In this document: positions 33,996 through 44,091 of the stretch, piece after piece
Layout of the letters: the number at the start of each line of letters is the position of its first letter
Numbering within the stretch: position 1 is the stretch's first letter
Source: Chitinophagales bacterium
GTDB lineage: Bacteria; Bacteroidota; Bacteroidia; Chitinophagales; Chitinophagaceae
Reading direction: 5' to 3'
Length of the DNA stretch: 64,000 nucleotides
NCBI GenBank assembly: GCA_017303835.1
Contig: JAFLBI010000001.1
Span: 2,294,001-2,358,000, forward strand
The notes under the pieces: model-generated
The model's database searches: none
Told to the model about the DNA's origin: nothing
The model's input: only the letters and a program-made list of their open reading frames with translations
Made by a program: the position numbers and the translations under genes

Positions 33996-35072
33996 TTAAA
34001 AATGCCAGCCCATGATGGCGATAAGGGTTACCAATAAAATATTCACCATGCCTATCGGCAATAAGTATTTCCATTCCAGGTTCAGCAACTGATCAATCCG
34101 CAAACGCGGAAAGGTCCAGCGAAACCACATCATCACGAAAATCAGGAAGAAGGTTTTGCCAAAGAACCAAATGCTGGATGGAATATAATCCATGATGGTA
34201 TTGAAGCCAGTCCAGCCACCAATATGGAAAGGCATCCAGCCACCTAAGAACAGTGTAGCACCCATCGCACATACAATGAATACATTGATGTATTCTGCAA
34301 GGAAGAATAGCGCGAACTTCATACCAGAGTACTCTGTGTGAAAGCCCGCCGTTAGTTCTGATTCTGCTTCTGCCAAATCAAAAGGTGCACGATTGGTTTC
34401 TGCAGTAGCTGCAATAATGAAAATGATAAAAGCAATGATGGCAGGAATATGCCCTTTGAAAATCCACCAACCATTTTCCTGCGCCATAATAATATCAGAC
34501 ACACGCAAACTACCAGTCAAGACCACGATGGTAAGAATAGATAAGCCTGCAGATAATTCATAGCTCACAATCTGTGCGCCACTGCGCATGGCGCCGAGCA
34601 AAGAATATTTATTATTACTACTCCAACCCGCCATCAACACACTGATAACTGAGATAGAGGAAATAGCAGCAACATAGAGTACGCCTATATTTAAATCCCA
34701 AATATGCAGGTTACGTGCAAAGCCAATAGGTGCCAACAACAGCATAGCAGCAATCATGGCAATAAACGGTGCAAGGTTGAATAAGAATTTATCCGAACCA
34801 CTTGGTGTAAGTCCCTCTTTCACCAACAATTTCACCGTATCAGCTAATGATTGCAACAAACCTTTTGGACCAACACGGTTAGGTCCCAAACGAATCTGCA
34901 TCCATGCAGACACTTTACGCTCCATGATCACCAATACCAAGCCCAATCCTGCAAACAAGCCAATCGCTGCAACACCAATGATCACACCCTCAATCAACAA
35001 GGCAATGGTTGGATCAAACTGTGCGTTGAGCCAGCTGTCTATTTGGGTTGCTATGTCTGAAAAAGAAATCAC
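33996..35072 (-). CDS. nuoH: NADH-quinone oxidoreductase subunit H
   Basis: A 358-residue membrane subunit with about eight helices that forms the quinone chamber with NuoB and NuoD. Hallmarks: ERKVSAWMQIRLGPNRVGPKGLLQSLADTVKLLVKE near residue 51-86, AETNRAPFDLAEAESELTAGFHTEYSGMKFALFFLAEY near 218-256, and FRWTFPRLRIDQLL near the end. It lies 25 bp after nuoD. In 14-subunit operons nuoE, F and G usually stand between these two genes; they are absent here. Confidence 0.96.
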   Translation of the reverse strand: MISFSDIATQIDSWLNAQFDPTIALLIEGVIIGVAAIGLFAGLGLVLVIMERKVSAWMQIRLGPNRVGPKGLLQSLADTVKLLVKEGLTPSGSDKFLFNLAPFIAMIAAMLLLAPIGFARNLHIWDLNIGVLYVAAISSISVISVLMAGWSSNNKYSLLGAMRSGAQIVSYELSAGLSILTIVVLTGSLRVSDIIMAQENGWWIFKGHIPAIIAFIIFIIAATAETNRAPFDLAEAESELTAGFHTEYSGMKFALFFLAEYINVFIVCAMGATLFLGGWMPFHIGGWTGFNTIMDYIPSSIWFFGKTFFLIFVMMWFRWTFPRLRIDQLLNLEWKYLLPIGMVNILLVTLIAIMGWHF

Positions 35073-35097
35073 AAGTTGGTTTTTGGTTAATGGTTTA

Positions 35098-36234
35098 TTA
35101 CCTATCTATATCTGGTATTACTAAATCTAATGTCCCCATCGCTGCAACCAGATCGCCAATCTTACTGCCGCGTGTCATATGATCGAGAATAGAGAGATTA
35201 GAAAATCCGGGTGAGCGAAACTTAATACGATAAGGTGTTGTGCCTCCTTCGCTCACGATGTACACACCCAATTCTCCACGTGCTGTTTCTACACGCTGAT
35301 AAAACTCTCCCTTCGGTAATTTCAACACCGCTTTGGTCTTGGCCTGAAAATCACCTTCCGGAATATTGTCAATCAACTGCTCTACGATGCGCACCGACTG
35401 ATGCATTTCTTTCACACGCACCAAATAGCGTGCAAATGAATCGCCTGCTGTTTCCAGCACTTCATCAAACTGTAGTTTGTCGTAAATCTCATAAGGAAAA
35501 TGCTTGCGCACATCGCAACTCACGCCACTACCTCTGGCAACAGGACCAGAGCATCCATAAGAGATGGCATCTTCTGGTGAGATATACCCAACCCCCTTCA
35601 TTCGGTTTTGGAAAATAATATTGCCTGTAACCAACTCATCGTATTCATGAATCTTCTGCTTATAGAGTTGCAGAAAATCCTTCACTCTTTTCTGAAAGTT
35701 GGGATGAATATCATGCATCACACCACCGGGCACCATATAGTTCATGGTTAATCTGGCACCGCAGGTTTCTTCCATGATATCATTAATCGTTTCTCTTTCG
35801 CGAAATGCGTGGAAGAACGGTGTAAACGCACCAAGATCCATGGCCATCGCACCCCACCACAATTCATGTGAGGCAATGCGTGTCAGTTCATCCATCAACA
35901 CACGTATCACCTGCGCACGTTCTGGTACTTCTACCTGCAAACCTTTTTCAACGCACAAAGCACAGGCGTGGTTATTGATGTGAGATGAGAGATAATCCAT
36001 CCGGCTCGTTACATAAATGAACTGTCTATAAGTAAGACTCTCACACATTTTCTCAATGGAGCGATGGATATAGCCCAAGAGTGGTTCTACTTTCTGAATC
36101 GTTTCTCCATTCAATGTAATCACCAAGTGCAACACACCATGCGTTGCCGGGTGTTGAGGACCTACATTGATCACCATCTGACCCATGGGGTCATTGTGGG
36201 TTTCGTTCACCAGTATGTCGGTAGTTTGATACAT
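35098..36234 (-). CDS. nuoD: NADH-quinone oxidoreductase subunit D
   Basis: A 378-residue 49-kDa-type subunit lining the quinone pocket. Visible: NVGPQHPATHGVLHL near 22-36 including the quinone-contacting His, GYIHRSIEKMCESLTYRQ near 54-72, DYLSSHINNHACALCVEKG, and GSGVSCDVRKHFPYEIYD. NuoC and NuoD are separate proteins here, unlike the fused NuoCD of E. coli. The gene is 21 bp after nuoC. Confidence 0.96.
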   Translation of the reverse strand: MYQTTDILVNETHNDPMGQMVINVGPQHPATHGVLHLVITLNGETIQKVEPLLGYIHRSIEKMCESLTYRQFIYVTSRMDYLSSHINNHACALCVEKGLQVEVPERAQVIRVLMDELTRIASHELWWGAMAMDLGAFTPFFHAFRERETINDIMEETCGARLTMNYMVPGGVMHDIHPNFQKRVKDFLQLYKQKIHEYDELVTGNIIFQNRMKGVGYISPEDAISYGCSGPVARGSGVSCDVRKHFPYEIYDKLQFDEVLETAGDSFARYLVRVKEMHQSVRIVEQLIDNIPEGDFQAKTKAVLKLPKGEFYQRVETARGELGVYIVSEGGTTPYRIKFRSPGFSNLSILDHMTRGSKIGDLVAAMGTLDLVIPDIDR

Positions 36235-36255
36235 AGTTCCGCTTACGCGGGATGT

Positions 36256-36708
36256 TTATAGTTTGATCATGTTTACAGGATCATCAAAATCTTTCCGCAA
36301 TGGATTTTTGCCTTCCCATCCATCCGGAAGAATCAGCAAACGCAAATCAGGATGATGCAGAAAATCCACTCCAAACAACTCATACACTTCACGCTCATGA
36401 AATTCTGCAGTACGCCATAAATCACACACCGTGTGTATTTGTGGTTGCTGTGTATCCAAATTCACTTTCACCACCAAATGATGTCCTTCCTGTGTTGAAC
36501 GCAGGTGATACACCATAGTCAAATGTGTTTTCCAATCCACACAAGTGAGGCAGAACAGAAAATTGAACTGTAATTCTTTCTTCAACTTTTCTGTGAGCGG
36601 GCGAAACGCTGCAACGCTTACTTGAACATTGAGCCATTCACCACTAGTGTCAAAAGTGGCGTCAGGAACTTGTTCAGTAAGATATGCATGCAGGGCTTCG
36701 TTGTTCAT
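36256..36708 (-). CDS. nuoC: NADH-quinone oxidoreductase subunit C
   Basis: A 150-residue 30-kDa-type subunit of the peripheral arm. The family signature FHEREVYELFGVDFLHHPDLRLLILPDGWEGKNPLRKDF is at about 103-141. It supports the NuoD-NuoB core. It starts 1 bp after nuoB and precedes nuoD by 21 bp. Confidence 0.95.
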   Translation of the reverse strand: MNNEALHAYLTEQVPDATFDTSGEWLNVQVSVAAFRPLTEKLKKELQFNFLFCLTCVDWKTHLTMVYHLRSTQEGHHLVVKVNLDTQQPQIHTVCDLWRTAEFHEREVYELFGVDFLHHPDLRLLILPDGWEGKNPLRKDFDDPVNMIKL

Positions 36709-36709
36709 A

Positions 36710-37267
36710 TTAGCTGTTTGATCCTTGTCTGATTTGTTCTCTTGTATATCCTTTCTTGATTTTTTCCTGCAGCGTTATCAATGCATGCAGTAAAGCTTCT
36801 GGTCTGGGCGGACAACCTGCGATGTATACATCTACAGGAATAATATGGTCTGCTCCTTTGATCACTGAATACGTATTGTAAAAGAAAGGACCACCACTGA
36901 TGGCACAGGCACCCATCGCAATCACGTATTTGGGATCGGCCATTTGATCATACAATCGCTTCAATACTGGTGCCATCTTATTCACGATGGTACCTGCGAT
37001 GATGATCACATCGGCCTGACGGGGAGAAGCGCGCGCCACTTCAAAACCAAAACGGGAAAAATCATATTTAGCAGAAGCTACGGCCATCATCTCAATACCG
37101 CAGCAACTGGTAGCAAAAGTCAAAGGCCACAAAGAGTTGGAACGCGCCCAGTTGATGAGGTCGTCTAGCTTGCTGAGCACGACGCCACCACCGGGTGTTT
37201 CATGCACCTCGCCGGGAAATCCGGCCTGTTTGGCTGCTGAAGAAGAGATCGGTTGCAAGCAGAACAA
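36710..37267 (-). CDS. nuoB: NADH-quinone oxidoreductase subunit B
   Basis: A 185-residue subunit that carries cluster N2, the last iron-sulfur cluster before quinone. The tandem Cys of [11 protein letters not shown] and the later Cys in [12 protein letters not shown] and [11 protein letters not shown] are the four ligands. The N-terminus has the short hydrophilic extension usual in Bacteroidota. Located 13 bp after nuoA. Confidence 0.96.
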   Translation of the reverse strand: MFCLQPISSSAAKQAGFPGEVHETPGGGVVLSKLDDLINWARSNSLWPLTFATSCCGIEMMAVASAKYDFSRFGFEVARASPRQADVIIIAGTIVNKMAPVLKRLYDQMADPKYVIAMGACAISGGPFFYNTYSVIKGADHIIPVDVYIAGCPPRPEALLHALITLQEKIKKGYTREQIRQGSNS

Positions 37268-37280
37268 TTTTTAAGTTAAC

Positions 37281-37631
37281 TCATACCCATTTCAATGCGC
37301 CTTTTTTGTGCGCATATAAAAAGCCCATGAAGAGTATGAATAAAAAAATGATGATTTCAACTAATGCCAGCCAACCAGTGGCTTTGGCTACCACAGCCCA
37401 GGGATAGAGAAAAACCAACTCTACATCAAAAATCAAAAAGATGAGTGCAAACAAATAATACCCCACATTAAACTGTACCCAGGTTTTACCCTGTGTAGGA
37501 ATACCGCACTCATATGCTTCTCCTTTCTGGGGATTTTTCGTGGCTTTCAATAATGCTTTTGAAATAAGTACCGCAAAACCTGAGAAGGCCAAAGCTGCAA
37601 GAATCAAAACAATCATGGAGGCGGCACCCAT
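37281..37631 (-). CDS. nuoA: NADH-quinone oxidoreductase subunit A
   Basis: A 116-residue membrane subunit with three helices, the first gene of the 11-gene operon. Hallmarks: KGEAYECGIPTQGKTWVQFNVGYYLFALIFLIFDVELVFLYPWA, which includes the flexible loop with Cys and the Glu/Asp pair in the second helix. I find no clear TAnnTTTG promoter in the short gap upstream. Confidence 0.95.
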   Translation of the reverse strand: MGAASMIVLILAALAFSGFAVLISKALLKATKNPQKGEAYECGIPTQGKTWVQFNVGYYLFALIFLIFDVELVFLYPWAVVAKATGWLALVEIIIFLFILFMGFLYAHKKGALKWV

Positions 37632-37731
37632 ATTGCGAATCGCATTTAGTGTACGGACAAGTTAGCGAAAAAAAATTCCCGTAAAAAATGACATTTCGCA
37701 TATGCCATAATTTTTTTTGATGTATAAGCTA

Positions 37732-37763
37732 TAATAAAACAGCCCCGTATACACGGGGCTGTT
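37732..37763 (-). terminator. Rho-independent terminator after the OmpA-like gene
   Basis: On the minus strand AACAGCCCCGT-GTAT-ACGGGGCTGTT (perfect 11-bp stem) is followed by TTATTATA. It ends the OmpA-like transcript and isolates the downstream nuo operon. Confidence 0.85.
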
Positions 37764-37791
37764 GATTCAAAACTCAGTTAAGGACTTATTA

Positions 37792-38685
37792 TTATCGCTT
37801 TGGCTCCAACAATTTGAAGAACTGATCCAGTTGTGGCAATACCACGATGCGTGTTCTTCTGTTGGCTGCACGACCATTCTCTGTTGTATTATCTGCAACA
37901 GGTACATATTGTGCGCGGCCAGCCGCTGTCATACGCTTAGGCTCAATACCATATTTCTTCTGCAACATGCGTACTACAGATGTTGCACGCTTCACACTCA
38001 GATCCCAGTTGTCTAACAACAAAGTGTTACCCTTGAAATCAACAGAGTCGGTATGGCCTTCTACCATGAACTCGATTTCAGGCTGGTTAGCCAATACCTT
38101 GGCAACTTTACCCAGTACATCTGTTGCACGGTCAGTGATATCGAAGCTACCGCTCTTAAACAGCAGTTTGTCTGAGATATCTATATATACAACACCTTTA
38201 TCTACTTTAATATTGATGTCTTTGTCATCCAGGTTACCGATAGCACCCTTCAGGTTCATTACCAAAGCCATGTTCAAAGAGTCTTTTCTAGAGATCGCAC
38301 CCTGCAAATCCTGGATATATGCATCCTTCATACCAATGCTTTCCAAAGACTTCTTGATACTTTCTGCCTGAGAGCTGCTGATAACAGACAGATCTTTCAG
38401 CTGACCCAGCACCTGATTGTTGTTCTGCTTCAAGAAATCGATCTGCTTGTTCAGGTTGCTCACATTGTCTTCCAACAAACCACGCTGGCGCATCAATTCA
38501 GCATTCTTATCAGTAAGATTGCGCAGGTTGGCTTCACAATCACGCAATTTGGCCTGTTGCTCCAGATAAGAGCCATTCAACTGGGCATATTTGGCTTCTG
38601 CAGCCTGGAATTGCTTCTTCGATACACAAGAAAACAGGAACAGCGACGCTGTCAAAACTTTGGCTAAGGCGTAGATTTTTTTCAT
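37792..38685 (-). CDS. OmpA-family peptidoglycan-binding lipoprotein
   Basis: A 297-residue protein with a lipoprotein signal (LFLFSC, Cys20). Residues about 25-115 form a long coiled coil (LRDCEANLRNLTDKNAELMRQRGLLEDNVSNLNKQI). The OmpA/MotB domain (about 165-285) has FMVEGHTDSVDF and NWDLSVKRATSVVRML, whose Asp and Arg bind diaminopimelate of peptidoglycan. It probably ties the outer membrane to the cell wall. Promoter and terminator are both visible, so it is a single-gene unit. Confidence 0.92.
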   Translation of the reverse strand: MKKIYALAKVLTASLFLFSCVSKKQFQAAEAKYAQLNGSYLEQQAKLRDCEANLRNLTDKNAELMRQRGLLEDNVSNLNKQIDFLKQNNNQVLGQLKDLSVISSSQAESIKKSLESIGMKDAYIQDLQGAISRKDSLNMALVMNLKGAIGNLDDKDINIKVDKGVVYIDISDKLLFKSGSFDITDRATDVLGKVAKVLANQPEIEFMVEGHTDSVDFKGNTLLLDNWDLSVKRATSVVRMLQKKYGIEPKRMTAAGRAQYVPVADNTTENGRAANRRTRIVVLPQLDQFFKLLEPKR

Positions 38686-38745
38686 GATTATTCAATAATT
38701 GTGGTCATAATTAGCAATAACTGCACCAACCGAAGTTGATGGCAG

Positions 38746-38753
38746 CAAAATTA
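38746..38753 (-). promoter_or_regulatory. Candidate -7 element of the OmpA-like gene
   Basis: TAATTTTG on the minus strand matches TAnnTTTG and lies about 60 bases upstream of the start codon. The -33 position holds no clear TTG, so support is partial. Confidence 0.4.
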
Positions 38754-38885
38754 ACAGTTGCAAAACGATTTACACTAAAACGAAAAATTAATGTTTGCAT
38801 TGTCTTACAACTGTCATTTTAACAAAGCCGCTGATAATTGTCATTTTTAAATTCCTGTTCAAAATCGTCCTTTGGATAGCAAAAA

Positions 38886-38916
38886 TTTGTCAAGCAACCG
38901 TTAACACCTAATTTCA
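38886..38916 (+). promoter_or_regulatory. Candidate promoter of the PEP carboxykinase gene
   Basis: TTTG at 38886-38889 and TAATTTCA at 38909-38916 are separated by 19 bases, the spacing of Bacteroidota promoters; the -7 element differs from TAnnTTTG at the last two bases. Start of transcription would be near 38922, giving a short leader before the ATG at 38936. Confidence 0.4.
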
Positions 38917-38935
38917 ATTAATAAATTTTTCTACT

Positions 38936-40792
38936 ATGTTCGAAACCAAAACATTTGCCTCAAACAGCACATTTGCTGCGCCATTGGGGCTGCAGGAATG
39001 GATTGGCATTATGGAGAAACATTTTACTCCTGATGCAGTTCATTGGTGCGATGGCAGCGATGCAGAATACAATGCGTTATGTCAGCAGTTAGTAGACAAG
39101 GGTACATTCATCAAACTCAACCCTGAAAAGCGTCCGAATAGTTTTGCCTGCTTCAGCGACCCCAGCGATGTGGCTCGCGTAGAAGACAGAACTTATATCT
39201 GCAGCCGCAGAAAAGAAGATGCTGGTCCAACCAACAACTGGATGGAGCCCAAGGAAATGAAAAAACTACTGGAAGACCTCACAGCTGGTTCTATGAAAGG
39301 CCGTACCATGTATGTGATTCCTTTCTGTATGGGTCCGGTAGGTTCTCCGCTTTCCCGTTATGGTGTGCAGATTACAGACAGTGAGTATGTGGTGATCAAT
39401 ATGAAGATCATGACCCGCATGGGTGCACAGATCATGCCTTATCTGCAATCCAACGAATGGGTAAAATGTATCCATACCGTTGGTGCACCATTGCAAGCAG
39501 GCCAGGCAGATGCCAAATGGCCTTGTAACCCAACTGTAAAATATATCACACATTTCCCTGAAGAAAGATTGATTATCTCTTATGGTAGTGGTTATGGTGG
39601 TAATGCTTTACTGGGTAAAAAATGTTTCGCTTTACGTATTGCCAGTGTAATGGGCCGCGATGAAGGTTGGCTGGCAGAACACATGCTGATTCTGGGTGTG
39701 GAATCTCCTGATGGAGAGAAAACCTATATCGGCGGCGCTTTCCCAAGTGCTTGTGGTAAAACCAATTTCGCCATGCTGATTCCACCATCAGGACTGGATG
39801 GCTGGAAGATTACCACCATCGGTGATGATATTGCTTGGATTCATAAAGATGAAACTGGTCGCCTACGCGCCATTAACCCCGAAGCAGGTTATTTCGGTGT
39901 AGCCCCAGGTACCAATACCAAAACCAATCCAAACGCGATGGCTTCCATCGCTGCCAATACCATTTTCACCAATGTGGCCATCACACCTGATGGTGATGTA
40001 TGGTGGGAAGGCATGACAAAGGAAGTACCCGATGGGTTGATCGATTGGCACGGACAACCTTACGATAAGAACAGCGGTAAACCTGCTGCACACCCCAACG
40101 CCCGCTTTACAGCGCCGGCTTATCAAAACCCGGTAATTGATAAAGATTGGGATAATCCAGAAGGTGTGCCCATGCATGCATTTGTATTTGGTGGTCGCAG
40201 AAGTACCGCCGTACCATTGGTATACCAATCATTCAACTGGTCATTTGGTGTATACCTTGCTGCTACCATGGGTAGTGAAATGACTGCTGCAGCATTTGGT
40301 GAAATTGGTAAAGTAAGGCGCGATCCATTTGCGATGTTGCCATTCCTTGGCTACCATATGGCCGATTATTTCAACCATTGGTTACAGTTTGGTCGCGACC
40401 TGCCTAACCCGCCACGCATTTTTGGTGTGAACTGGTTCCGCAAGGACGATCAAGGCAATTTCATTTGGCCGGGCTTTGGTGAAAACATGCGCGTGCTGAA
40501 ATGGATTGTGGGCCGCATTCGCGGAAAAGGTGCCGGTGTGGAAAGTCCAATTGGTTGGGTACCACGTTACAGAGATGTTGACTGGACCGAAAGCGGCTTT
40601 ACCAAAGAAGACTTTGATAAAGTAATGACCATTGACAGAGAACCATGGAAGAAAGAATTGCTTGGTCATGAAGAACTGTTCGCACAGCTGTACGACAGAC
40701 TGCCTAAAGAGTTCTTCTATATGCGTGAGTTATTGTTGTCTTCACTCTGGAGAAGCCCCGAACATTGGGGTCTGGCTCCGGAAAGACATTAA
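38936..40792 (+). CDS. pckG: Phosphoenolpyruvate carboxykinase (GTP)
   Basis: A 618-residue cytosolic enzyme that converts oxaloacetate and GTP to phosphoenolpyruvate and CO2, or the reverse. It belongs to the GTP-dependent class: the P-loop [12 protein letters not shown] (ACGKTN at about 272-277, with the reactive Cys273), [22 protein letters not shown], and [23 protein letters not shown] are diagnostic. Length is typical. Single-gene transcript, ended by a strong terminator. With the pyruvate:ferredoxin oxidoreductase it covers the PEP-pyruvate-acetyl-CoA node. Confidence 0.97.
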   Translation: MFETKTFASNSTFAAPLGLQEWIGIMEKHFTPDAVHWCDGSDAEYNALCQQLVDKGTFIKLNPEKRPNSFACFSDPSDVARVEDRTYICSRRKEDAGPTNNWMEPKEMKKLLEDLTAGSMKGRTMYVIPFCMGPVGSPLSRYGVQITDSEYVVINMKIMTRMGAQIMPYLQSNEWVKCIHTVGAPLQAGQADAKWPCNPTVKYITHFPEERLIISYGSGYGGNALLGKKCFALRIASVMGRDEGWLAEHMLILGVESPDGEKTYIGGAFPSACGKTNFAMLIPPSGLDGWKITTIGDDIAWIHKDETGRLRAINPEAGYFGVAPGTNTKTNPNAMASIAANTIFTNVAITPDGDVWWEGMTKEVPDGLIDWHGQPYDKNSGKPAAHPNARFTAPAYQNPVIDKDWDNPEGVPMHAFVFGGRRSTAVPLVYQSFNWSFGVYLAATMGSEMTAAAFGEIGKVRRDPFAMLPFLGYHMADYFNHWLQFGRDLPNPPRIFGVNWFRKDDQGNFIWPGFGENMRVLKWIVGRIRGKGAGVESPIGWVPRYRDVDWTESGFTKEDFDKVMTIDREPWKKELLGHEELFAQLYDRLPKEFFYMRELLLSSLWRSPEHWGLAPERH

Positions 40793-40816
40793 TGCCATAT
40801 GAAAGGTAAATAGGGT

Positions 40817-40848
40817 AATCCCGGTTCTCAAAAAGAGCCGGGATTTTT
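40817..40848 (+). terminator. Rho-independent terminator after pckG
   Basis: Arms AATCCCGGTTCT and AGAGCCGGGATT (one G-T pair) around a short A-rich loop, followed by TTTT. Confidence 0.88.
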
Positions 40849-40853
40849 ATTGC

Positions 40854-41408
40854 TTACAATAAATGTGCAACACCGTTTTCCGGAATTTTTCCATCAACTG
40901 ATGCAAAAAATGTGATGATGCGTTTGAAATCTGCAGCTTCATCATCTGAAGGATAAAAATGATCACCAACCACGCATTGCTTATTACCAAAATCAAGCCC
41001 TACCATAACAATCGGCACACCTGCACCTTTGGCAATATGATAAAACCCACTGCGCAATTTGTCTACTTTTTTTCTCGTGCCTTCCGGCGATAAAGCAAGC
41101 ATAAAATCATCCTTACCGCGAAACATATCTATTGCTTGTTCTACCATGTTTTTTCTGCTAAACCGATCAACGGGCGTACCACCCAAACTTTTGAACCACC
41201 AGCCAAATGGCCCTTGAAACAATTCTTGCTTACCGAGAAAATGAGAATGTTTCAGCTTCATGGTGTTTCTGAAACCAAGACCAATGATGAAGTCCCAGGC
41301 ACTTGTGTGTGGACCAACAATAATCACACACTTACGCAGATGATAAGGAAACTCACCGCGCTGTGACCAACCGTTAATACGTAAATATGTTTTCCAGAAT
41401 AATGACAA
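40854..41408 (-). CDS. PlsC-like 1-acyl-glycerol-3-phosphate acyltransferase
   Basis: A 184-residue protein of the glycerolipid acyltransferase superfamily. The catalytic H-x4-D is present as GPHTSAWDF near residue 33, the acceptor loop as GGTPVDRFSR near 75, and LSPEGTRKK near 107. It is shorter than E. coli PlsC (about 245 residues) and lacks the N-terminal membrane helix, but small versions like this are common in Bacteroidota. Probably acts in phospholipid or ornithine-lipid synthesis at the membrane surface; exact acceptor unknown. Confidence 0.85.
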   Translation of the reverse strand: MSLFWKTYLRINGWSQRGEFPYHLRKCVIIVGPHTSAWDFIIGLGFRNTMKLKHSHFLGKQELFQGPFGWWFKSLGGTPVDRFSRKNMVEQAIDMFRGKDDFMLALSPEGTRKKVDKLRSGFYHIAKGAGVPIVMVGLDFGNKQCVVGDHFYPSDDEAADFKRIITFFASVDGKIPENGVAHLL

Positions 41409-41432
41409 GCAATTAAAAGTACGGGGATTTAG

Positions 41433-43832
41433 TTAATTCCCAATCGTATGGTGATAGACCATATTGTACAGATCGCGCGGATTAAATGGCTTTACAATAA
41501 TTCCATTAAAATAAGTAGAGAATGTTTTGCTTTCTATCTCACTTGGAACTGTTGCGGTTAATGCAACAATGGGCAGGTTATCGCCGCGTTCGCGGATGAT
41601 CTTAGTAGCTTCATAGCCATCCATCACCGGCATGTGCATATCCATTAAGATCAGTTTGTGTCTGTCTGTATCCAGCTTTTGGATAGCTTCTTCACCATTT
41701 CTTGCCACCTCAACTTTTGCGCCCCATTTCTTCAGGAAGGATTCCGTAACAAGGATATTCATTTCATTATCCTCTACCAGCAAAATATCTACACCATTCA
41801 GGGTATTGTCCTGATTATTGCTCTGTGTGGATTTCTGCATTTCTGCATGAATGCTGCTGGCTTCTTTATCACTCAGCGGATATGTAAGGGTGAAATAGAA
41901 AGTTGAACCCTTACCTGCTTCGCTTTGTAACTGAAGCATCGCTCCTTGTCTTTCCAATATCAATCTGCTGATGGCCAAGCCTAGACCGGTGCCGCCAAAT
42001 CTTCTAGATGTAGAAGAATCTGCTTGTGTAAACCTTTCGAAAATGAATCGCTGTTTTTGTTCTTCAATACCAATACCGGTGTCTTCTACCATCACTTTTA
42101 CCGTTACATCATTCTCGGTTTGTTCTTCTACCAGAATACTTAAACACACCCAACCCTCTTGTGTAAACTTAATGGCATTGTGTACCAGGTTCGTGAACAC
42201 TTGCGCAACACGCGTGGGATCTGCCATTACCTTATTGGTTAATTTATCATCCAAACGCATCCGCAGTTCAATGCCTTTTTCTTTCGCATAGGCACGCATG
42301 CCCAACATCACATTCCGCGCGATGGATAAGAGATCAACCTCTTCCGGATAAAAATCAATCTTTCCTGCTTCAATCTTATTGTAATCCAAAATACTGTTCA
42401 CAATAGACAAAAGGTTGTCAGCTGAAAACAACAACACATTCAATTGCTCTTTCTGATCTTCTCTCGGATTATTCTTCAACATCAAATGCGTCATGCCAAT
42501 GACTGAATTAAGCGGAGTACGAATCTCGTGCGACATCACCGATAAAAACTCAGACTTCGCACGAAGACCGCTTTCAGCAAGTGTCTTGGCTTTATTGAGT
42601 TCATAAGAGAAACGATACGCCAGAATCAAACACTGTAAAAAGAAGAACACCACATAGCCCATGGTTTCCAGCACGCGGCTATCCCTGGTAATACCAAAAT
42701 GCTGCAGGTTTACATTGATCAAGATCATCAATAAAACGAGCAGACTCACAACAATATACCCCGATGCTAAACGCTTCAGATAAATTGCCCGGAAGAAAAC
42801 ATATGTTCCATAGGCAATGAATAGAAAAGTAGTAATCAGGAAATAGTTAATGGTTCTGGTGAACAGTGTTGTTGGCAGAAATAACCCACCAGCAAAAAAG
42901 ACCAGACAAAAACCAATCATCCATCTTACAATCTGTCTGTTCGCATCTTCTGGATAGAGATGACTGATGTATTGAATCAGGAAAATAACTGAAGCAAACA
43001 ATGTGAGGTATTCCAACCGAATGTTCACATACCAGCTCACATCTGGAAAAACATTGTGTAAAGCATAACCACCGCTACCAACTATACGATAGCTATAAGC
43101 AATACAAAACAGCGCGAAGTAGAGAATAGATTTATCGTGTCTGCCAAAAAGGTATAAACCAAAAAAGAACAAGCCACCCAAAAGCAAACCGCCCGACAAG
43201 AGAAAATCAACTGCATTACTTTTTTGCTGCTGACCCATCAACTTTACCGCATCGCCAATGCGCATTTCTTCATAAGGCCCGCCTGTGGCGTGTGAGAAAT
43301 TGGCGATCTGCAGAATAAGGTGAAGTGTATCACTTTGGGGAAGTACAAGGGTTTCTTTTTTCCATTTGGGGATGTATCCTGCCTCGCTGGTATCTGGCCT
43401 GCCGTGTTCAGTCAGTATTCTTCCGTTCACAAAAATCCGCTGGGAGGAATAGACGTCTGGTACGGTGATGGCTAATGGCTTGTGCCCCGGTGGAAGGTAG
43501 ACACGCAACTGATAAGTTGCATAGTCCATGGACGATAAGTCCACCCCGTTTAATGCTAACTTATTCCAAATCAGCGGAAAGCGAACCCCTGTACCCGCTG
43601 CAGTGTCTCCCGGATAAAGGAGCCGGTGCGGATGAATCAGCCATTCGCCGTTCAGAGAATAGGTGTTTTTGGTAAAATCGGCTTTTTGAAGGTCTATTAC
43701 CCCCTGTTGTGCCGTAATTCTGTGCAGTTTGGGACCGGGTCTGCAGGCAGCAAATAAAAGCATACCAAAGAGCACCAATGAGCAGATACTCAATAGCAAA
43801 GGAGTGCTTTTATCAACCGCACTTTGCCTCAT
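41433..43832 (-). CDS. 7TMR-DISM hybrid sensor histidine kinase/response regulator
   Basis: A 799-residue membrane protein. A signal or lipobox-like segment (FGMLLFAAC) leads into a periplasmic 7TMR-DISMED2-like beta domain (about 50-205), seven membrane helices (about 215-410), HisKA with MSHEIRTPLNSVIG (His435), HATPase (N-box NLVHNAIKFT, GTGLGLAISR) and a C-terminal receiver domain with phospho-acceptor Asp731 in LILMDMHMPVMDG. It relays a periplasmic signal within one protein and needs a downstream phosphotransfer protein or regulator, not seen nearby. The upstream gene cluster is two GH5 hydrolases in the opposite direction, so a link to polysaccharide sensing is possible but unproven. 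Confidence 0.93.
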   Translation of the reverse strand: MRQSAVDKSTPLLLSICSLVLFGMLLFAACRPGPKLHRITAQQGVIDLQKADFTKNTYSLNGEWLIHPHRLLYPGDTAAGTGVRFPLIWNKLALNGVDLSSMDYATYQLRVYLPPGHKPLAITVPDVYSSQRIFVNGRILTEHGRPDTSEAGYIPKWKKETLVLPQSDTLHLILQIANFSHATGGPYEEMRIGDAVKLMGQQQKSNAVDFLLSGGLLLGGLFFFGLYLFGRHDKSILYFALFCIAYSYRIVGSGGYALHNVFPDVSWYVNIRLEYLTLFASVIFLIQYISHLYPEDANRQIVRWMIGFCLVFFAGGLFLPTTLFTRTINYFLITTFLFIAYGTYVFFRAIYLKRLASGYIVVSLLVLLMILINVNLQHFGITRDSRVLETMGYVVFFFLQCLILAYRFSYELNKAKTLAESGLRAKSEFLSVMSHEIRTPLNSVIGMTHLMLKNNPREDQKEQLNVLLFSADNLLSIVNSILDYNKIEAGKIDFYPEEVDLLSIARNVMLGMRAYAKEKGIELRMRLDDKLTNKVMADPTRVAQVFTNLVHNAIKFTQEGWVCLSILVEEQTENDVTVKVMVEDTGIGIEEQKQRFIFERFTQADSSTSRRFGGTGLGLAISRLILERQGAMLQLQSEAGKGSTFYFTLTYPLSDKEASSIHAEMQKSTQSNNQDNTLNGVDILLVEDNEMNILVTESFLKKWGAKVEVARNGEEAIQKLDTDRHKLILMDMHMPVMDGYEATKIIRERGDNLPIVALTATVPSEIESKTFSTYFNGIIVKPFNPRDLYNMVYHHTIGN

Positions 43833-44091
43833 TAGATTAATCTTGGTTGCATGATTGGTAACACAAACAATATTAGCACATTATAAACGAAGAAACCGGC
43901 GCTTTCTTGCATCCGGATACTATAAATAAAACAGGATAATCCGGTTAGAACAAACAATCGGCGCCCTTTAAGGCCTTTTTAAACAGCGTTGGCTGCAGGC
44001 TTTGCTATTTTCGGTGTAGCAATCTTTCGGCAAACCTGCTTCGTAAGTGTTACTGAAAGGGTGCTTATCCAAATCCAAAATCTGATTTTCT

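Noticed and set aside
35073-35097. Possible remnants of nuoE, nuoF or nuoG between nuoD and nuoH
   Set aside because: The gap is only 25 bp and has no coding capacity.
37847-38371. 174-codon open frame on the plus strand
   Set aside because: It is antisense to the OmpA-like gene, which has signal, coiled coil and OmpA domain.
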